DNA from: Rhodopseudomonas palustris
GTDB taxonomy: Bacteria; Pseudomonadota; Alphaproteobacteria; Rhizobiales; Xanthobacteraceae
NCBI RefSeq assembly: GCF_013415845.1
Contig: NZ_CP058907.1
Coordinates: 1,116,001-1,180,000 of the forward strand
Direction: 5' to 3'
Length of the DNA stretch: 64,000 nt
The position numbers were made by a program, and so were the translations under genes. The notes beneath the pieces are model-generated. The model was given only the letters and a program-made list of their open reading frames with translations. It was not told the origin of the DNA and did no database searches. This document shows positions 30,480 to 39,836 of the stretch, one piece after another (the stretch's first letter is position 1; each line of letters starts with the position of its first letter).

Positions 30480-31910
30480 ATGTCAGTCATGCGTAACCGG
30501 TCGAAGGGCGCGCGGATTGCGTCCTTCGGCCTCGGGGTTTGTGTCTTCGCGGCGCTGCCCAACGAAATCGGACACCAGGATATTGCGTCGCTGCTGGTTC
30601 GGCAGACGGGCGTTACCGAGCGTTGGCAGAAGCGGATGTTCGCGTCCTCGCTCGGCTCGGTGCAGGTCGCGACGTTCTCGTTCGGCCGGCCGCTCGGAAC
30701 CTGGACACCGCAGCTCGGCTCCTCGCGTCTGGTCAGCATCGAAGGCCGCAGCGGCGGTCTCGCCGCCACTCGCAATCCGCTGCTGCAGGCGCCGTCCCGT
30801 TACCAGGCTTCCGACTACCCGAAGGTCGACCGCACCCTGAAGGGCGACCGCCTCGCGCTCGCTAGGCCCGACCAGTCGCCGACCCTCGAAGTTGCGCCTA
30901 CGCCGGAGGACGCCGGCTCGCAGGCGCCCAACGTCGCCGGCGGTAAGACTGCCGAACAATTCCCGAGTTCCGATCAGAACGGCGCGCTCCGCGCGGCCGA
31001 ATCCTCGCCGGCGCTCGATCCCGAACTCGCCGAAGCGCTGAAGTCCGAGCCGCTGCCGCAATACGATGGCTCGCTGTCGCTCGATAAGGACCACGAGGCG
31101 GCCGCTGTCGCGCCGCGGCCGCGCGATCCGTTCTCGTTCAAGACTGCCAGCCTGTTCTTCGGCACCGGCTCGCTCGGCGGCATGGATGAATCCCTGGAGC
31201 AGTGGCAGCCGGGCGAAGAGCCGATCATCGTGTCGCCGAACGCGGCCGATCCCGACATGAAGTCGCCGCTGCCGCAGACTGCTGCGCTGGATCCGTCCGC
31301 TTCGGGCGAAACCATCGCCGGCAAGGGCCAGGTCAACGTCGATCATCACGTCAAGACGCCGGCCGAGCGGCTCGGCCTCGCCAATGACTCCAAGCTGCGC
31401 GCCAAGCACGAGAAGTGTCTGGCGGAAGCGGTGTATTTCGAATCACGCGGCGAAAAGGTGCGCGGCCAGATCGCGGTGGCGCAGGTGGTGCTCAACCGGG
31501 CGTTCTCCGGCTTCTATCCGACCAACGTCTGCGGCGTGGTCTATCAGAACAAGAACCGCCGCTACGCCTGCCAGTTCACCTTCGCCTGCGACAACATCGC
31601 CGACGTGGTGCGTGAGCCGGAGATGTGGGACCGCGCCCGCAAGATTGCGCGCGCGATGCTCGACGGCAAGCTGTGGCTGCCCGAAGTCGGCAAGTCGACC
31701 CACTACCACGCCTATTGGGTGCGGCCGTCCTGGGTCCACGAGATGAAGAAGATGTACAAATTCGGCGTACACACCTTCTATCGTCCGCGCGCCTGGGGCG
31801 ACGGCAGCGACGCCCCGAGCTGGGGCACCGCCGCCGAAACCGCCTCGATCGCCGCCCAACTCACCGAAGCCGCCAAGAGCTCGGCGGAGATTCAGGCCAG
31901 GGGCAACTAA
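30480..31910 (+). CDS. SleB-type cell wall hydrolase
   Basis: 476 residues. A hydrophobic stretch near the N-terminus (RIASFGLGVCVFAALPN) suggests membrane anchoring or export. Residues ~60-300 are a long low-complexity linker. The C-terminal domain from about residue 315 is Hydrolase_2/SleB: CLAEAVYFESRGEKVRGQIAVAQVVLNRAFSGFYPTNVCGVVYQ, with the catalytic glutamate expected in EAVYFESRGE, and STHYHAYWVRPSW. Such enzymes cut peptidoglycan; in non-sporulating alphaproteobacteria they are thought to act in wall remodelling. Monocistronic. Confidence 0.87.
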   Translation: MSVMRNRSKGARIASFGLGVCVFAALPNEIGHQDIASLLVRQTGVTERWQKRMFASSLGSVQVATFSFGRPLGTWTPQLGSSRLVSIEGRSGGLAATRNPLLQAPSRYQASDYPKVDRTLKGDRLALARPDQSPTLEVAPTPEDAGSQAPNVAGGKTAEQFPSSDQNGALRAAESSPALDPELAEALKSEPLPQYDGSLSLDKDHEAAAVAPRPRDPFSFKTASLFFGTGSLGGMDESLEQWQPGEEPIIVSPNAADPDMKSPLPQTAALDPSASGETIAGKGQVNVDHHVKTPAERLGLANDSKLRAKHEKCLAEAVYFESRGEKVRGQIAVAQVVLNRAFSGFYPTNVCGVVYQNKNRRYACQFTFACDNIADVVREPEMWDRARKIARAMLDGKLWLPEVGKSTHYHAYWVRPSWVHEMKKMYKFGVHTFYRPRAWGDGSDAPSWGTAAETASIAAQLTEAAKSSAEIQARGN

Positions 31911-31969
31911 GCGGGCAGCGCGCACAGGCCCCGCCTGTGTTGCCTGTTGTTTCCTTGACAGCCCCAGCA

Positions 31970-32079
31970 GTCATTCCGGGGCGCGCGCAGCGCGAACCCG
32001 GAATCTCGCGGTTTGGAGAAGGGGCGCTTTGCCAATTTCAGATTCCGGGTTCGCTCGCTCTCGCGCGACCCGGAACGAC
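31970..32079. repeat. Dispersed palindromic repeat (GTCATTCCGG family)
   Basis: Begins GTCATTCCGGGGCGCGC and ends with CCCGGAACGAC; arms GCGAACCCGGAATC / GATTCCGGGTTCGC are inverted copies. First of three adjacent elements filling the sleB-nadC gap. Confidence 0.75.
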
Positions 32080-32092
32080 ACCTTCAGATTTC

Positions 32093-32242
32093 GTCATTCC
32101 GGGATGCGCTGCGGAGCAGCGCAGGCCCGGAATCCATAACCCCTGCACTTGCTCTTTGGGCGAAGCGGTTATCGCCCTGTGCCTTAACGCGATGACGGTG
32201 GTTATGGATTCCGGGCTCGCGCTTCGCGCGCCCCGGAATGAC
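32093..32242. repeat. Dispersed palindromic repeat, second element
   Basis: Starts GTCATTCCGGGATGCGC and ends GCCCCGGAATGAC; internal arms GCCCGGAATCCATAACC / GGTTATGGATTCCGGGC are perfect inverted copies. Confidence 0.75.
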
Positions 32243-32270
32243 GTGGCGGAGTCTATTACTTACTTGTAGC

Positions 32271-32343
32271 GTCATTCGCGGGCCTGCCCGCGCATCCATC
32301 GTTCTTCAAGAGGATGGATTGCCGGGTCGAGCCCGGCAATGAC
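32271..32343. repeat. Inverted relative of the 103-bp repeat
   Basis: Contains GCGGGCCTGCCCGCGCATCC and ATTGCCGGGTCGAGCCCGGC, ending in AATGAC. This is a shortened copy, in the opposite orientation, of the repeat seen twice at 23.4-23.8 kb. Confidence 0.7.
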
Positions 32344-32466
32344 GCTTGGTGAAGCGGGTCAGCTTCGCTTCATCGTCGCGATCCGGCATTGCTGCCAAAA
32401 TCGACAGGGACCCATCGGTTGCAGCTGAGAACTAACCATCGACGTTTCGGGGCCGTAGGTGCCAGA

Positions 32467-33342
32467 CTACGCGTCGATATCCAGCGCGACGTCGAAGTTC
32501 GGCGCCGAGTGTGTCAGCGCGCCGGAGGAGGCGTAGTCGACGCCGGTTGCGGCGATGCTGCTGATCGACTCGCGGGTGACGCCGCCGGAAGCTTCGAGCA
32601 CGACGCGGCCGGCGCTCATCGCCACCGCTTTCTTCAGCGTGTCGAGATCCATGTTATCGAGCAGCACGACGTCGGCGAGATTGGTATCGAGCACCTCGCG
32701 GAGCTGATCGAGCGTGTCGACCTCGATCTCGATCTTGACCAGATGGCCGATCTTGGCGCGCGCCGCTTCCAGCACCGGTCGGATGCCGCCGGCCACCGCG
32801 ATGTGGTTGTCCTTGATCAGGATGGCGTCGTCGAGGCCGAAGCGGTGGTTGAAGCCGCCGCCGCAGCGCACCGCGTATTTCTCCAGCGCGCGCAGCCCCG
32901 GCGTGGTCTTGCGGGTGCAGCAGATCCGCATCTTGGTGCCTGCGGTGTGGCGGACGTAGTCCGCGGTCAGCGTCGCGATGCCCGACAGCCGGCCGACGAA
33001 GTTCAGCGCGGTACGCTCGCCGGCGAGAACGGCGCGGGCCGGGCCCGAGATCGTCAGCACCTGAATGCCCGCCGCCACAGTGTCGCCGTCGCGCGCATGC
33101 GCGGTGATGGCGACTTCGGCCGAGAGTTGGCGAAACGTCTCGATCGCCAGCGGCAACCCGGCGATCACGCCGGCCTGGCGCGCCACCAGGATCGCGTGCG
33201 CTTGTGTTGCTTCCGGAATCGTTGCGACCGAGGTGACGTCGCCGGCACGGCCGAGATCCTCGTCGAGCGCGCGCCGCACAGCGTCGGTGATCGCCAATGG
33301 CGACAGGAATGCATCGGGATGCAGCAGGGCAGACGGCAACAT
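32467..33342 (-). CDS. nadC: Nicotinate-nucleotide pyrophosphorylase (carboxylating)
   Basis: 291 residues from ATG 33342 ([18 protein letters not shown]). Signature segments include [60 protein letters not shown] and [11 protein letters not shown]. It joins quinolinate and PRPP to give nicotinate mononucleotide, releasing CO2. It is the last gene of a nadA-nadB-nadC set on the minus strand; only 16 bases separate it from nadB. The longer upstream frame overlaps nadB and is rejected. Confidence 0.96.
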   Translation of the reverse strand: MLPSALLHPDAFLSPLAITDAVRRALDEDLGRAGDVTSVATIPEATQAHAILVARQAGVIAGLPLAIETFRQLSAEVAITAHARDGDTVAAGIQVLTISGPARAVLAGERTALNFVGRLSGIATLTADYVRHTAGTKMRICCTRKTTPGLRALEKYAVRCGGGFNHRFGLDDAILIKDNHIAVAGGIRPVLEAARAKIGHLVKIEIEVDTLDQLREVLDTNLADVVLLDNMDLDTLKKAVAMSAGRVVLEASGGVTRESISSIAATGVDYASSGALTHSAPNFDVALDIDA

Positions 33343-33358
33343 GAAAGATGGTCCTGAA

Positions 33359-34975
33359 TCAGGCGAGCGCGGATTGCGCAGAGAGGCGAGGGGAGCGCGG
33401 GGCACCGCCGCCGAGCGCGGCGGCGCGCTCGCGGGCCTGAGCCAGCGAGGTGGTGGTGCGTTTCGCCTGCGCCGGGTTTTCTGTCGGATAGTCGGCGCGG
33501 TAGTGCGCGCCACGGCTCTCGGTGCGTGCCAGCGCTGCGGTGGCGACCAGCAGCGCGGTCGTCGCCATATTGGCGAGCGTGGTCGACGAGGTCTCGGCTT
33601 CGAGTGCCGCGAACGTTCGCACCGCTTCGGTCAGTCCGTCGCGGTCGCGGACCACGCCGACCTTGCCGGCCATGGTCTGGCGCAGCAGCAGCTCCTGCGC
33701 TGGATCGATCGGCGTGCTGTGTGTCTCGTGCACATCGAGTCGCGACTTGGTCGCGGCGAGGTCGGTGCCGGCGATGTCCTCGGCGATCCGCGCCGCGTAC
33801 ACCACGGCTTCCAGTAGCGAGTTGGAGGCGAGCCGGTTGGCGCCGTGCGCGCCAGTGCAGGACACTTCGCCCGCCGCCCACAGCCCGTGCAGCGAACTGC
33901 GTCCGCGCATGTCCACCGCGATGCCGCCCATGTGGTAGTGCGCCGCCGGCGCAATCGGGATCGGCTGTGTCGCCGGATCGATGCCAGCCGATATGCAGCT
34001 CTCGTACACGGTCGGGAAATGCTCGGCGAAATGCGCGCCAAGCGCCTTGGTGGCGTCGAGATAGGCGCCGCGGCCGGAGGCGACTTCGGCAAACACGCCG
34101 CGGGCAACGATGTCGCGCGGCGCCAGCTCGGCGAGCGGATGCGCGGCCAGCATGAAGCGTTCGCCCTGGCCGTTGATCAGGATCGCGCCTTCACCGCGCA
34201 GTGCCTCGGTGGCGAGCGGCGCCGGATCGCGGCCGACCATGATGGCGGTCGGATGAAACTGCACGAATTCGGGGTCGGCAATTCGCGCGCCGGCCCGGGC
34301 CGCGATCGCCAGCCCGACGCCGCGGGCCTCGATCGGATTGGTGGTGACGGCATAAAGATGACCGATGCCGCCGGTGGCGAGCACCACCGCGCGTGCCGCG
34401 ATGTGCATCGGCGAGCCGGCGGCGTTGCCGACCTTGCGCAGCCGCAGTCCGGCGACCGCATCGTCGTGCATCAGCAGCCCGTCGGCAAACCAGCCTTCGA
34501 TCACCTTGATCGACGGCGTGTTGCGCACCGCTTCGGTGAGTGCGCTGATGATCGCCTGGCCCGCCATGTCGCCGCGGACGTGGACGATGCGCCGCGCCGA
34601 ATGCGCCGCTTCGCGCGCCACCGCCAGCCGGCCTTCGAGGTCGCGGTCGAACGGCACGCCGTAGCTGAGGAGATCGTGGATCCGTGCGGCCGCTTCGCCG
34701 GCGAGGCGATGCGCCACCGCCTCGTCGACCAGTCCGGCGCCGACCGCGATGGTGTCAGCCGCGTGCGATTCGGCGCTGTCGCCTTCGCCGACAGCCGCGG
34801 CGATGCCACCCTGCGCCCAGGCAGTGGAGGCGCCTTCGCCGAGCGGTGCGGCGCTGATCACCGTCACCGGCCGCGGCGCCAGCTTCAGCGCGCAGAACAG
34901 GCCGGCGAGACCACCGCCGACGATGACGACGTCACCATGGACGCCAAGATGTGCGAACTCAGGCGTGGTGCTCAT
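33359..34975 (-). CDS. nadB: L-aspartate oxidase
   Basis: 538 residues from ATG 34975. FAD-binding [21 protein letters not shown] is at residue ~16; further family blocks are [23 protein letters not shown], and [51 protein letters not shown]. It oxidises L-aspartate to iminoaspartate, the substrate of NadA. The C-terminal region past residue 510 is Arg/Ala rich and variable. It lies between nadA (93-base gap) and nadC. Confidence 0.96.
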   Translation of the reverse strand: MSTTPEFAHLGVHGDVVIVGGGLAGLFCALKLAPRPVTVISAAPLGEGASTAWAQGGIAAAVGEGDSAESHAADTIAVGAGLVDEAVAHRLAGEAAARIHDLLSYGVPFDRDLEGRLAVAREAAHSARRIVHVRGDMAGQAIISALTEAVRNTPSIKVIEGWFADGLLMHDDAVAGLRLRKVGNAAGSPMHIAARAVVLATGGIGHLYAVTTNPIEARGVGLAIAARAGARIADPEFVQFHPTAIMVGRDPAPLATEALRGEGAILINGQGERFMLAAHPLAELAPRDIVARGVFAEVASGRGAYLDATKALGAHFAEHFPTVYESCISAGIDPATQPIPIAPAAHYHMGGIAVDMRGRSSLHGLWAAGEVSCTGAHGANRLASNSLLEAVVYAARIAEDIAGTDLAATKSRLDVHETHSTPIDPAQELLLRQTMAGKVGVVRDRDGLTEAVRTFAALEAETSSTTLANMATTALLVATAALARTESRGAHYRADYPTENPAQAKRTTTSLAQARERAAALGGGAPRSPRLSAQSALA

Positions 34976-35068
34976 GCGGCGATCCAACTCTCACGCGATT
35001 GTCCGCGAACGCCTTCGATGCACAGCGATGGCGGCACGGACGCCGCCATTCGTCGCGAGCCCTGAAGC

Positions 35069-36181
35069 TCAGTTGTTCAGGTTGATCATCCGCTCCACCG
35101 AGCGCCGGGCCGGCGCGATGATGGCGGGATCGACCGTCACTTCCTCACGCAGATACACCAGGCTGTCGAGGATCTTCGCCAGCGTGATCCGCTTCATGTG
35201 CGGGCACAGATTGCACGGCCGCACCATTTCGACGTCGCGCAACTCGGCCTGGACGTTGTCGGCCATCGAGCACTCGGTGATCATCACCACGCGCTTCGGA
35301 TGCTGGGTCTTGACCCAGTTGATCATGTGCGCGGTCGAACCGGTGAAGTCGGCTTCGGCCAGCACGTCCGGCGGACATTCCGGATGCGCAATGATCTTTA
35401 CGTTCGGATCGGCCTCGCGATAGACGCGCAGCTCGTCGCCGGTGAAGCGCTCGTGCACTTCGCAGGCGCCCTTCCAGGCGATGATCTTCACCTTGGTCTG
35501 GGAGGCCACGTACTTCGCCAGATACTGATCCGGCACCATGATGACGCGGTCGACGCCGAGGCTTTCGACCACCTGCACGGCGTTCGACGAGGTGCAGCAG
35601 ATGTCGACTTCGGCCTTCACGTCCGCGGACGTGTTGACATAAGCGACCACCGGCACGCCGGGGAATTTCTCGCGCAGCAGCCGAACGTCGGCGCCGGTGA
35701 TGGAGGAAGCGAGCGAGCAGCCGGCGCGGGAATCCGGGATCAGCACGCGCTTTTCCGGATTCAGGATCTTGGACGTCTCGGCCATGAAGTGCACGCCGCA
35801 CTGCACGATGGTCGAAGCCTTCACCTTGGTGGCTTCGATCGCGAGCTGCAGCGAGTCGCCGACGATGTCGGCGACGCAATGGAAGATCTCCGGCGTCTGG
35901 TAGTTGTGCGCCAGGATCACGGCGTCGCGCTCGCGCTTCAGCTCGTTGATCGCCTTGACGTAGGGCGCCATGAACGGCCACTCGACCGGCGGCACGACGT
36001 TCTGCACCTTCTCATAGAGGTGTGCGGTCGCCGCTTCGACTTCGGGCGTCCATTCCAACGACGGCATCGGCAGCGCGCGGGCGCGTTCGTTCGCGCTCAA
36101 AGGTGCGCGCGGCAGCGACCCTTGGCGCGCATGCGGCGGCAGGCCGAAATTCTCCGGACCGTAGAGTTCAGCAAGCGGCAT
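35069..36181 (-). CDS. nadA: Quinolinate synthase
   Basis: 370 residues. The three cysteines that hold the [4Fe-4S] cluster can be placed in [30 protein letters not shown] and [36 protein letters not shown] is characteristic. NadA condenses iminoaspartate with dihydroxyacetone phosphate to quinolinate. The start at 36181 has AAGGAGG six bases upstream. First gene of the nadABC group, directly behind the palindromic operator at 36210-36228. Confidence 0.96.
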   Translation of the reverse strand: MPLAELYGPENFGLPPHARQGSLPRAPLSANERARALPMPSLEWTPEVEAATAHLYEKVQNVVPPVEWPFMAPYVKAINELKRERDAVILAHNYQTPEIFHCVADIVGDSLQLAIEATKVKASTIVQCGVHFMAETSKILNPEKRVLIPDSRAGCSLASSITGADVRLLREKFPGVPVVAYVNTSADVKAEVDICCTSSNAVQVVESLGVDRVIMVPDQYLAKYVASQTKVKIIAWKGACEVHERFTGDELRVYREADPNVKIIAHPECPPDVLAEADFTGSTAHMINWVKTQHPKRVVMITECSMADNVQAELRDVEMVRPCNLCPHMKRITLAKILDSLVYLREEVTVDPAIIAPARRSVERMINLNN

Positions 36182-36209
36182 CGACGCCTCCTTGTACCGC
36201 GCTCCAATA

Positions 36210-36228
36210 TATACTCAGTTTGAGCATA
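36210..36228 (-). promoter_or_regulatory. Palindromic operator before nadA (probable NadQ site)
   Basis: TATACTCA-GTT-TGAGCATA is an inverted repeat with 7 of 8 pairs matching. A partial second copy (GGGTTTGAG) follows to 36240. It lies 29 bases upstream of the nadA start, over the expected promoter. A NadQ-type NAD regulator is encoded at 46072-47067, and NadQ is predicted to control nadABC in alphaproteobacteria. The link is inferred. Confidence 0.55.
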
Positions 36229-36533
36229 TGCTGGGTTTGAGAAATCCGGCCACGATGGGCCGGCAACTTCCAACCGCTGCGATGAACCGCTTCCCTAAAG
36301 CCTTCGCGTCCCCGCGCCCCGCTTCCAGGAACCTATGAGGATAGGCTTATCCTCATTCAGAGCATAACTAATATAACACGTGGCTCCAGGTTCCGCCAGA
36401 GGCCGAAAGGGTTAAATCGTCACACCAGAGTCACGCAATTGCATCGCTGCAGCGCAGCGCGATCTTTACAGCGGGCCTGCGCTTTCTCTAACTCACGTCG
36501 GCATCGGCAAGCACAATTCAAGGGGGAGCGACA
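36229..36533. other. Intergenic region nadA-acuI with a perfect palindrome
   Basis: 305 bases without a gene. ATGAGGATA (36335-36343) and TATCCTCAT (36348-36356) form a perfect 9-bp inverted repeat with a 4-base centre, in an AT-richer stretch followed by GCATAACTAATATAACACG. It could be an operator for the downstream reductase gene, 178 bases away. Confidence 0.45.
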
Positions 36534-37520
36534 ATGGCGACGTTCAAGGCGATCCGGATCGACAAGGCCGAGAAGGGCACCGTCGCGGCGCTGACCCAGT
36601 TCGACGAGGCCGAGCTGATGGACGGTGACGTGACGGTCGCGGTGGAGTGGTCGACCCTCAACTACAAAGACGGTCTCGCGGTCACCGGCAAGGCGCCGGT
36701 GGTCCGCCGCTTTCCGATGATCGCCGGCATCGATTTCGCCGGCACCGTGCTGGAGTCGTCGCATCCCGATTGGAAGGCCGGCGACAAAGTGGTGTGCAAC
36801 GGCTGGGGCATGGGTGAGACCCATCTCGGCGCCTATGCCGAGAAGGCCCGCGTCAAAGGCGACTGGTTGGTGCGCTTGCCGCAGTCGCTGACTGCGCGTG
36901 ACGCGATGGCGATCGGCACTGCCGGCTACACCGCGATGCTCAGCGTGCTGGCGCTGGAGAAGCACGGGCTGACCCCGAAGGACGGCCCGGTGGTCGTCAC
37001 CGGCGCGGCTGGCGGCGTCGGTTCGGTGGCAATCGCACTGTTGTCGAAGCTCGGCTATCACGTCATCGCATCGACCGGCCGGGCGTCCGAAGAGGCTTAC
37101 TTGCGACAGCTCGGTGCCGCCGAGATCATCGATCGCAACGAGTTGTCCGGTCCGGCCAAACCGCTGGCGAAGGAGCGCTGGGCCGGCGGCATCGACAGCG
37201 TCGGCTCGACCACGCTGGCCAATCTGCTGTCGATGACCAAGTACCGCGGCGCTATCGCCGCCTGCGGTCTGGCGGCCGGCATGGACCTGCCGAGCTCGGT
37301 CGCCCCGTTCATTTTGCGCGGAGTGTGTCTTTACGGCATCGACTCGGTGATGTGCCCGTTGTCGGAGCGCAAGCGCGCCTGGGAGCGACTCGCAACCGAT
37401 CTCGATCCGGCAAAACTTGCGGAAATCACGCAAGAAATCGGCCTCGACCAGGTCATCGACGCCGGCGCCAAGGTGCTGGCTGGTCAGGTCCGCGGCCGCA
37501 TCGTGGTGAAAATTTCGTAG
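36534..37520 (+). CDS. AcuI/YhdH-type acrylyl-CoA reductase (MDR superfamily)
   Basis: 328 residues. Medium-chain dehydrogenase/reductase without zinc: [31 protein letters not shown] and the NADP-binding [31 protein letters not shown] with the YhdH/AcuI-type [19 protein letters not shown] near the C-terminus. AcuI reduces acryloyl-CoA to propionyl-CoA with NADPH, a step in 3-hydroxypropionate and DMSP use and in acrylate detoxification. A strong AAGGGGGAG lies before the ATG. The exact substrate in this strain is inferred from family. Confidence 0.88.
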   Translation: MATFKAIRIDKAEKGTVAALTQFDEAELMDGDVTVAVEWSTLNYKDGLAVTGKAPVVRRFPMIAGIDFAGTVLESSHPDWKAGDKVVCNGWGMGETHLGAYAEKARVKGDWLVRLPQSLTARDAMAIGTAGYTAMLSVLALEKHGLTPKDGPVVVTGAAGGVGSVAIALLSKLGYHVIASTGRASEEAYLRQLGAAEIIDRNELSGPAKPLAKERWAGGIDSVGSTTLANLLSMTKYRGAIAACGLAAGMDLPSSVAPFILRGVCLYGIDSVMCPLSERKRAWERLATDLDPAKLAEITQEIGLDQVIDAGAKVLAGQVRGRIVVKIS

Positions 37521-37634
37521 GGGATCGGTTACTTCGTTCAGACTTTACCAACCAAGCTGCGCCATTCTTGCCGCAGTTTGTATGGTAAGGATCGGGTTAA
37601 GCGAGTTTCACCCGCTCCCAGTAGGAGTACAGGC

Positions 37635-38204
37635 ATGTTTGCGCGTTTCGTAGTCGGAGCCGTGATATCCGGCGCTGCTGTCCTTCCGGCGATGGCCGGT
37701 TCGATGAATGCGGACGAGGCACGTAAATTCGTCGCGAACAAAGTGTTCGCGTTCACCTGTTTCGATGGAACCCGCGGCGCAGGCCGCGTGTTCGACGATG
37801 GCGGAGCTGCCGGCCAGGTGCAGTTCTCCGGCGCCGGTCCCAACCGTTTTATGCGCCTGCCCGGCAACACGCTGCAGGTGCGCGGCGAAGCGATCTGCGC
37901 GTCGATCAAAGGCATTCCGTTCGAGCCCTGCTTCAACCTGACCAAGACCAGCGAGCGCAGCTTCCGCGGTGCGGTCTCGGGCATGGGCTTCGCGTATTGC
38001 GATTTCCGCCATCAAGGCCGGATCCAGCTCGCACGCGCCATCTCGCATTCTCACACGCAGAGCCGTCCGCGCTCGCTGCACGCGCCCGGCAACCAGCAAC
38101 GCGCCGAAGTCACCGCCAGCGTGCCGACGCCGCGCGTGGAGTCGGCCCGGCTCGATCCGCCGAGGGCCGAGGCCGCGCCCGAGCTGCGCCGCTCCACGGA
38201 CTAA
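37635..38204 (+). CDS. Secreted hypothetical protein
   Basis: 189 residues from ATG 37635, preceded by TAGGAG. Signal peptide MFARFVVGAVISGAAVLPAMAG. The mature part has four cysteines (FTCFDGTRGAG, AICASIKG, FEPCFNLTK, FAYCDFRHQGR), likely two disulfides, and ends in a Ser/Arg/Pro-rich tail. Probably periplasmic. No family recognised with confidence. The upstream 37545-37588 hairpin may be in its leader. Confidence 0.8.
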   Translation: MFARFVVGAVISGAAVLPAMAGSMNADEARKFVANKVFAFTCFDGTRGAGRVFDDGGAAGQVQFSGAGPNRFMRLPGNTLQVRGEAICASIKGIPFEPCFNLTKTSERSFRGAVSGMGFAYCDFRHQGRIQLARAISHSHTQSRPRSLHAPGNQQRAEVTASVPTPRVESARLDPPRAEAAPELRRSTD

Positions 38205-38418
38205 GTCGACCTGTCGCGCTTCTCGGGGAGGCGCCGTCTGCCTGACCCGGATTTAAGTGGTGAAACTCGGCTAGAGATGACGCGCATGCGCCGGTCGCAC
38301 GAGCCGCGTTCTCGTTGGCAATCGAGGCGACACGACAGTCGTAGCTTCGGCCCTCTGTCGCGTCGACCGGAAGGTGCCGCCCCACGTGTCGGGGTGGTCA
38401 CCCCTTGTGGCGTTCGAT

Positions 38419-38690
38419 TCAGAAATTGGTCGTCATCGCGAATCGGAACGTCAGCGGTCTGCCTTGGGCGATGGTGCCGTAGCTCGCGACGCCCGACCAA
38501 GTCCTCGTTGAGCACATTCTGCACCGCTGCCGGAAGGTCACCGGCCGTGCGTTGATCGTGGTGCGGTAGCGCATACCGAGATCGAGTCGGGGCCATGCGG
38601 GATCATCTGCGTGTTCGGGGCATTGACGTATTGCTGATAATCGCGGCCGGGACTGAACATGTTAGCAGGCGTCACCATCGCGACATCGCC
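38419..38690 (-). pseudogene. Decayed 3' end of a TonB-dependent siderophore receptor
   Basis: On the minus strand, pieces of a receptor C-terminus appear in different frames: MFSPGRDYQQYVNAPNTQMIP, then RLDLGMRYRTTINARPVTFR, AVQNVLNEDLVG and finally SGVASYGTIAQGRPLTFRFAMTTNF followed by a stop near 38419. The order and spacing match the end of the intact receptor at 6724-8973 (VNNSNTQVLPDWTRVDLGVRYV...ASFGTIALGAPRTYLVSL). At least two frameshifts are needed to join them, and no upstream plug or signal sequence remains. This is a remnant of a lost receptor gene next to an intact TonB locus. Confidence 0.72.
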
Positions 38691-38815
38691 TGGTCTCGGC
38701 GTCCGTCTACTTTGATATGATCTAAATTGTTGAGTTTGCGCGATTATTTATGTGGCCCTAAGACTATCGGAGGGATGCGAAGACAGCCGGACAGCATCGG
38801 TCCACGTGGCTCCAT

Positions 38816-39751
38816 ATGGACGTTCAAGCGTACGAGCAAGTTGATCTGATCCGGTTCGAAGCGGCTCTCCGCTCGCCGCGCGCTGTCGATACTCCTGCGT
38901 GCATCCGCAATCTGCAGGTTCAACCCGGCCTCAACCTGCTCTCGACTGATCTTCGCCTGACCAGGCCGGCCGTCGTCGAAGCCGAGACCTTTCCGTCGGT
39001 CTGCCTCAGCGTGGTGCTCGACGGCTATGCGCAAGGCAAGACCGCCGGCATCGACACCGGCTTTCGTCCCGGTGAGTTCTGGATCTCGTCGACCAACGAT
39101 CGCGTCTCGACGCGGAAGGTCATCCTGTCGGCGCATCCGGTGCGCACGGTCGAGCTGGTCGTCACGCCGCAATGGTTCGAGTTCGCGCAGACGCGGTTCG
39201 GCGGCGACCCGGCGTTCGATGCGATGGGCGCGGCCGTCGAACGGGCAACTGTGACCCGGCGCCGCCCGCTCGATGCACGGCTGAAGCAAGTCGCCAGATC
39301 GATCCAGCATTCAACCGGCTCCGGGTTCGCGACCGCGCTCTACCTCGAGAGTCGTGCACTCGATCTGTTGGCCGCACTGGCGGCGGAATTCCAGGGTGGC
39401 GGTGAACGTCCCGCGGTCGATCTCAAGGCTCCTGCGCTGGAGCGGGTGGTCGCCGTCAGGGAGCAGATCGATCGCGATCCGGCCGTGGCGACGACGATCA
39501 CTGCGCTGGCGGCTGCGTTCGCCGTCAGCCCCAGCAAACTGAAGCAGGATTTTTCCGCCGCCTTCGGCGTCGGTCTCGGGCGTTACATTCACGAACGGCG
39601 CCTGCAGTTCGGGCGAGAACTCGTCGAAGACCACGGCGTGACCGTCTCGGAGGCCGCCTATCGCTGCGGATATGGCCAGCCGGCGAACTTCACGACGGCA
39701 TTCAAGCGTCGCTTCGGCCGGCCGCCCAGCGCCGTCAGACGCTTCTCATAA
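38816..39751 (+). CDS. AraC family transcriptional regulator
   Basis: 311 residues. The C-terminal ~90 residues hold two helix-turn-helix motifs (TTITALAAAFAVSPSKLKQDFSAAFGVGLGRYIHERRL and VTVSEAAYRCGYGQPANFTTAFKRRFGRPPSAVRR), typical of AraC/YbtA/PchR-like regulators. The N-terminal half would sense a ligand. It is 85 bases upstream of a TonB receptor on the same strand, the arrangement used for siderophore-responsive activators. The gene's 3' end overlaps one of two TCATAAGC repeats. An AT-rich promoter region lies at 38700-38815. Confidence 0.9.
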   Translation: MDVQAYEQVDLIRFEAALRSPRAVDTPACIRNLQVQPGLNLLSTDLRLTRPAVVEAETFPSVCLSVVLDGYAQGKTAGIDTGFRPGEFWISSTNDRVSTRKVILSAHPVRTVELVVTPQWFEFAQTRFGGDPAFDAMGAAVERATVTRRRPLDARLKQVARSIQHSTGSGFATALYLESRALDLLAALAAEFQGGGERPAVDLKAPALERVVAVREQIDRDPAVATTITALAAAFAVSPSKLKQDFSAAFGVGLGRYIHERRLQFGRELVEDHGVTVSEAAYRCGYGQPANFTTAFKRRFGRPPSAVRRFS

Positions 39752-39774
39752 GCCCTTTGTCTGAATTCATAAGC
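39746..39774 (+). promoter_or_regulatory. Direct repeats before the TonB receptor, AraC-type spacing
   Basis: TCATAAGC occurs at 39746-39753 and 39767-39774, exactly 21 bases apart (two helical turns), the spacing typical for AraC-family activator half sites. The first overlaps the araC-type gene's stop codon; the second ends 62 bases before the receptor ATG. Binding is inferred. Confidence 0.5.
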
Positions 39775-39836
39775 GAACGATGTCTCGCTTCGTGAACAAC
39801 TCTGCGATGACTGCCCCGGCGAAGTGCGAGGGGCTA

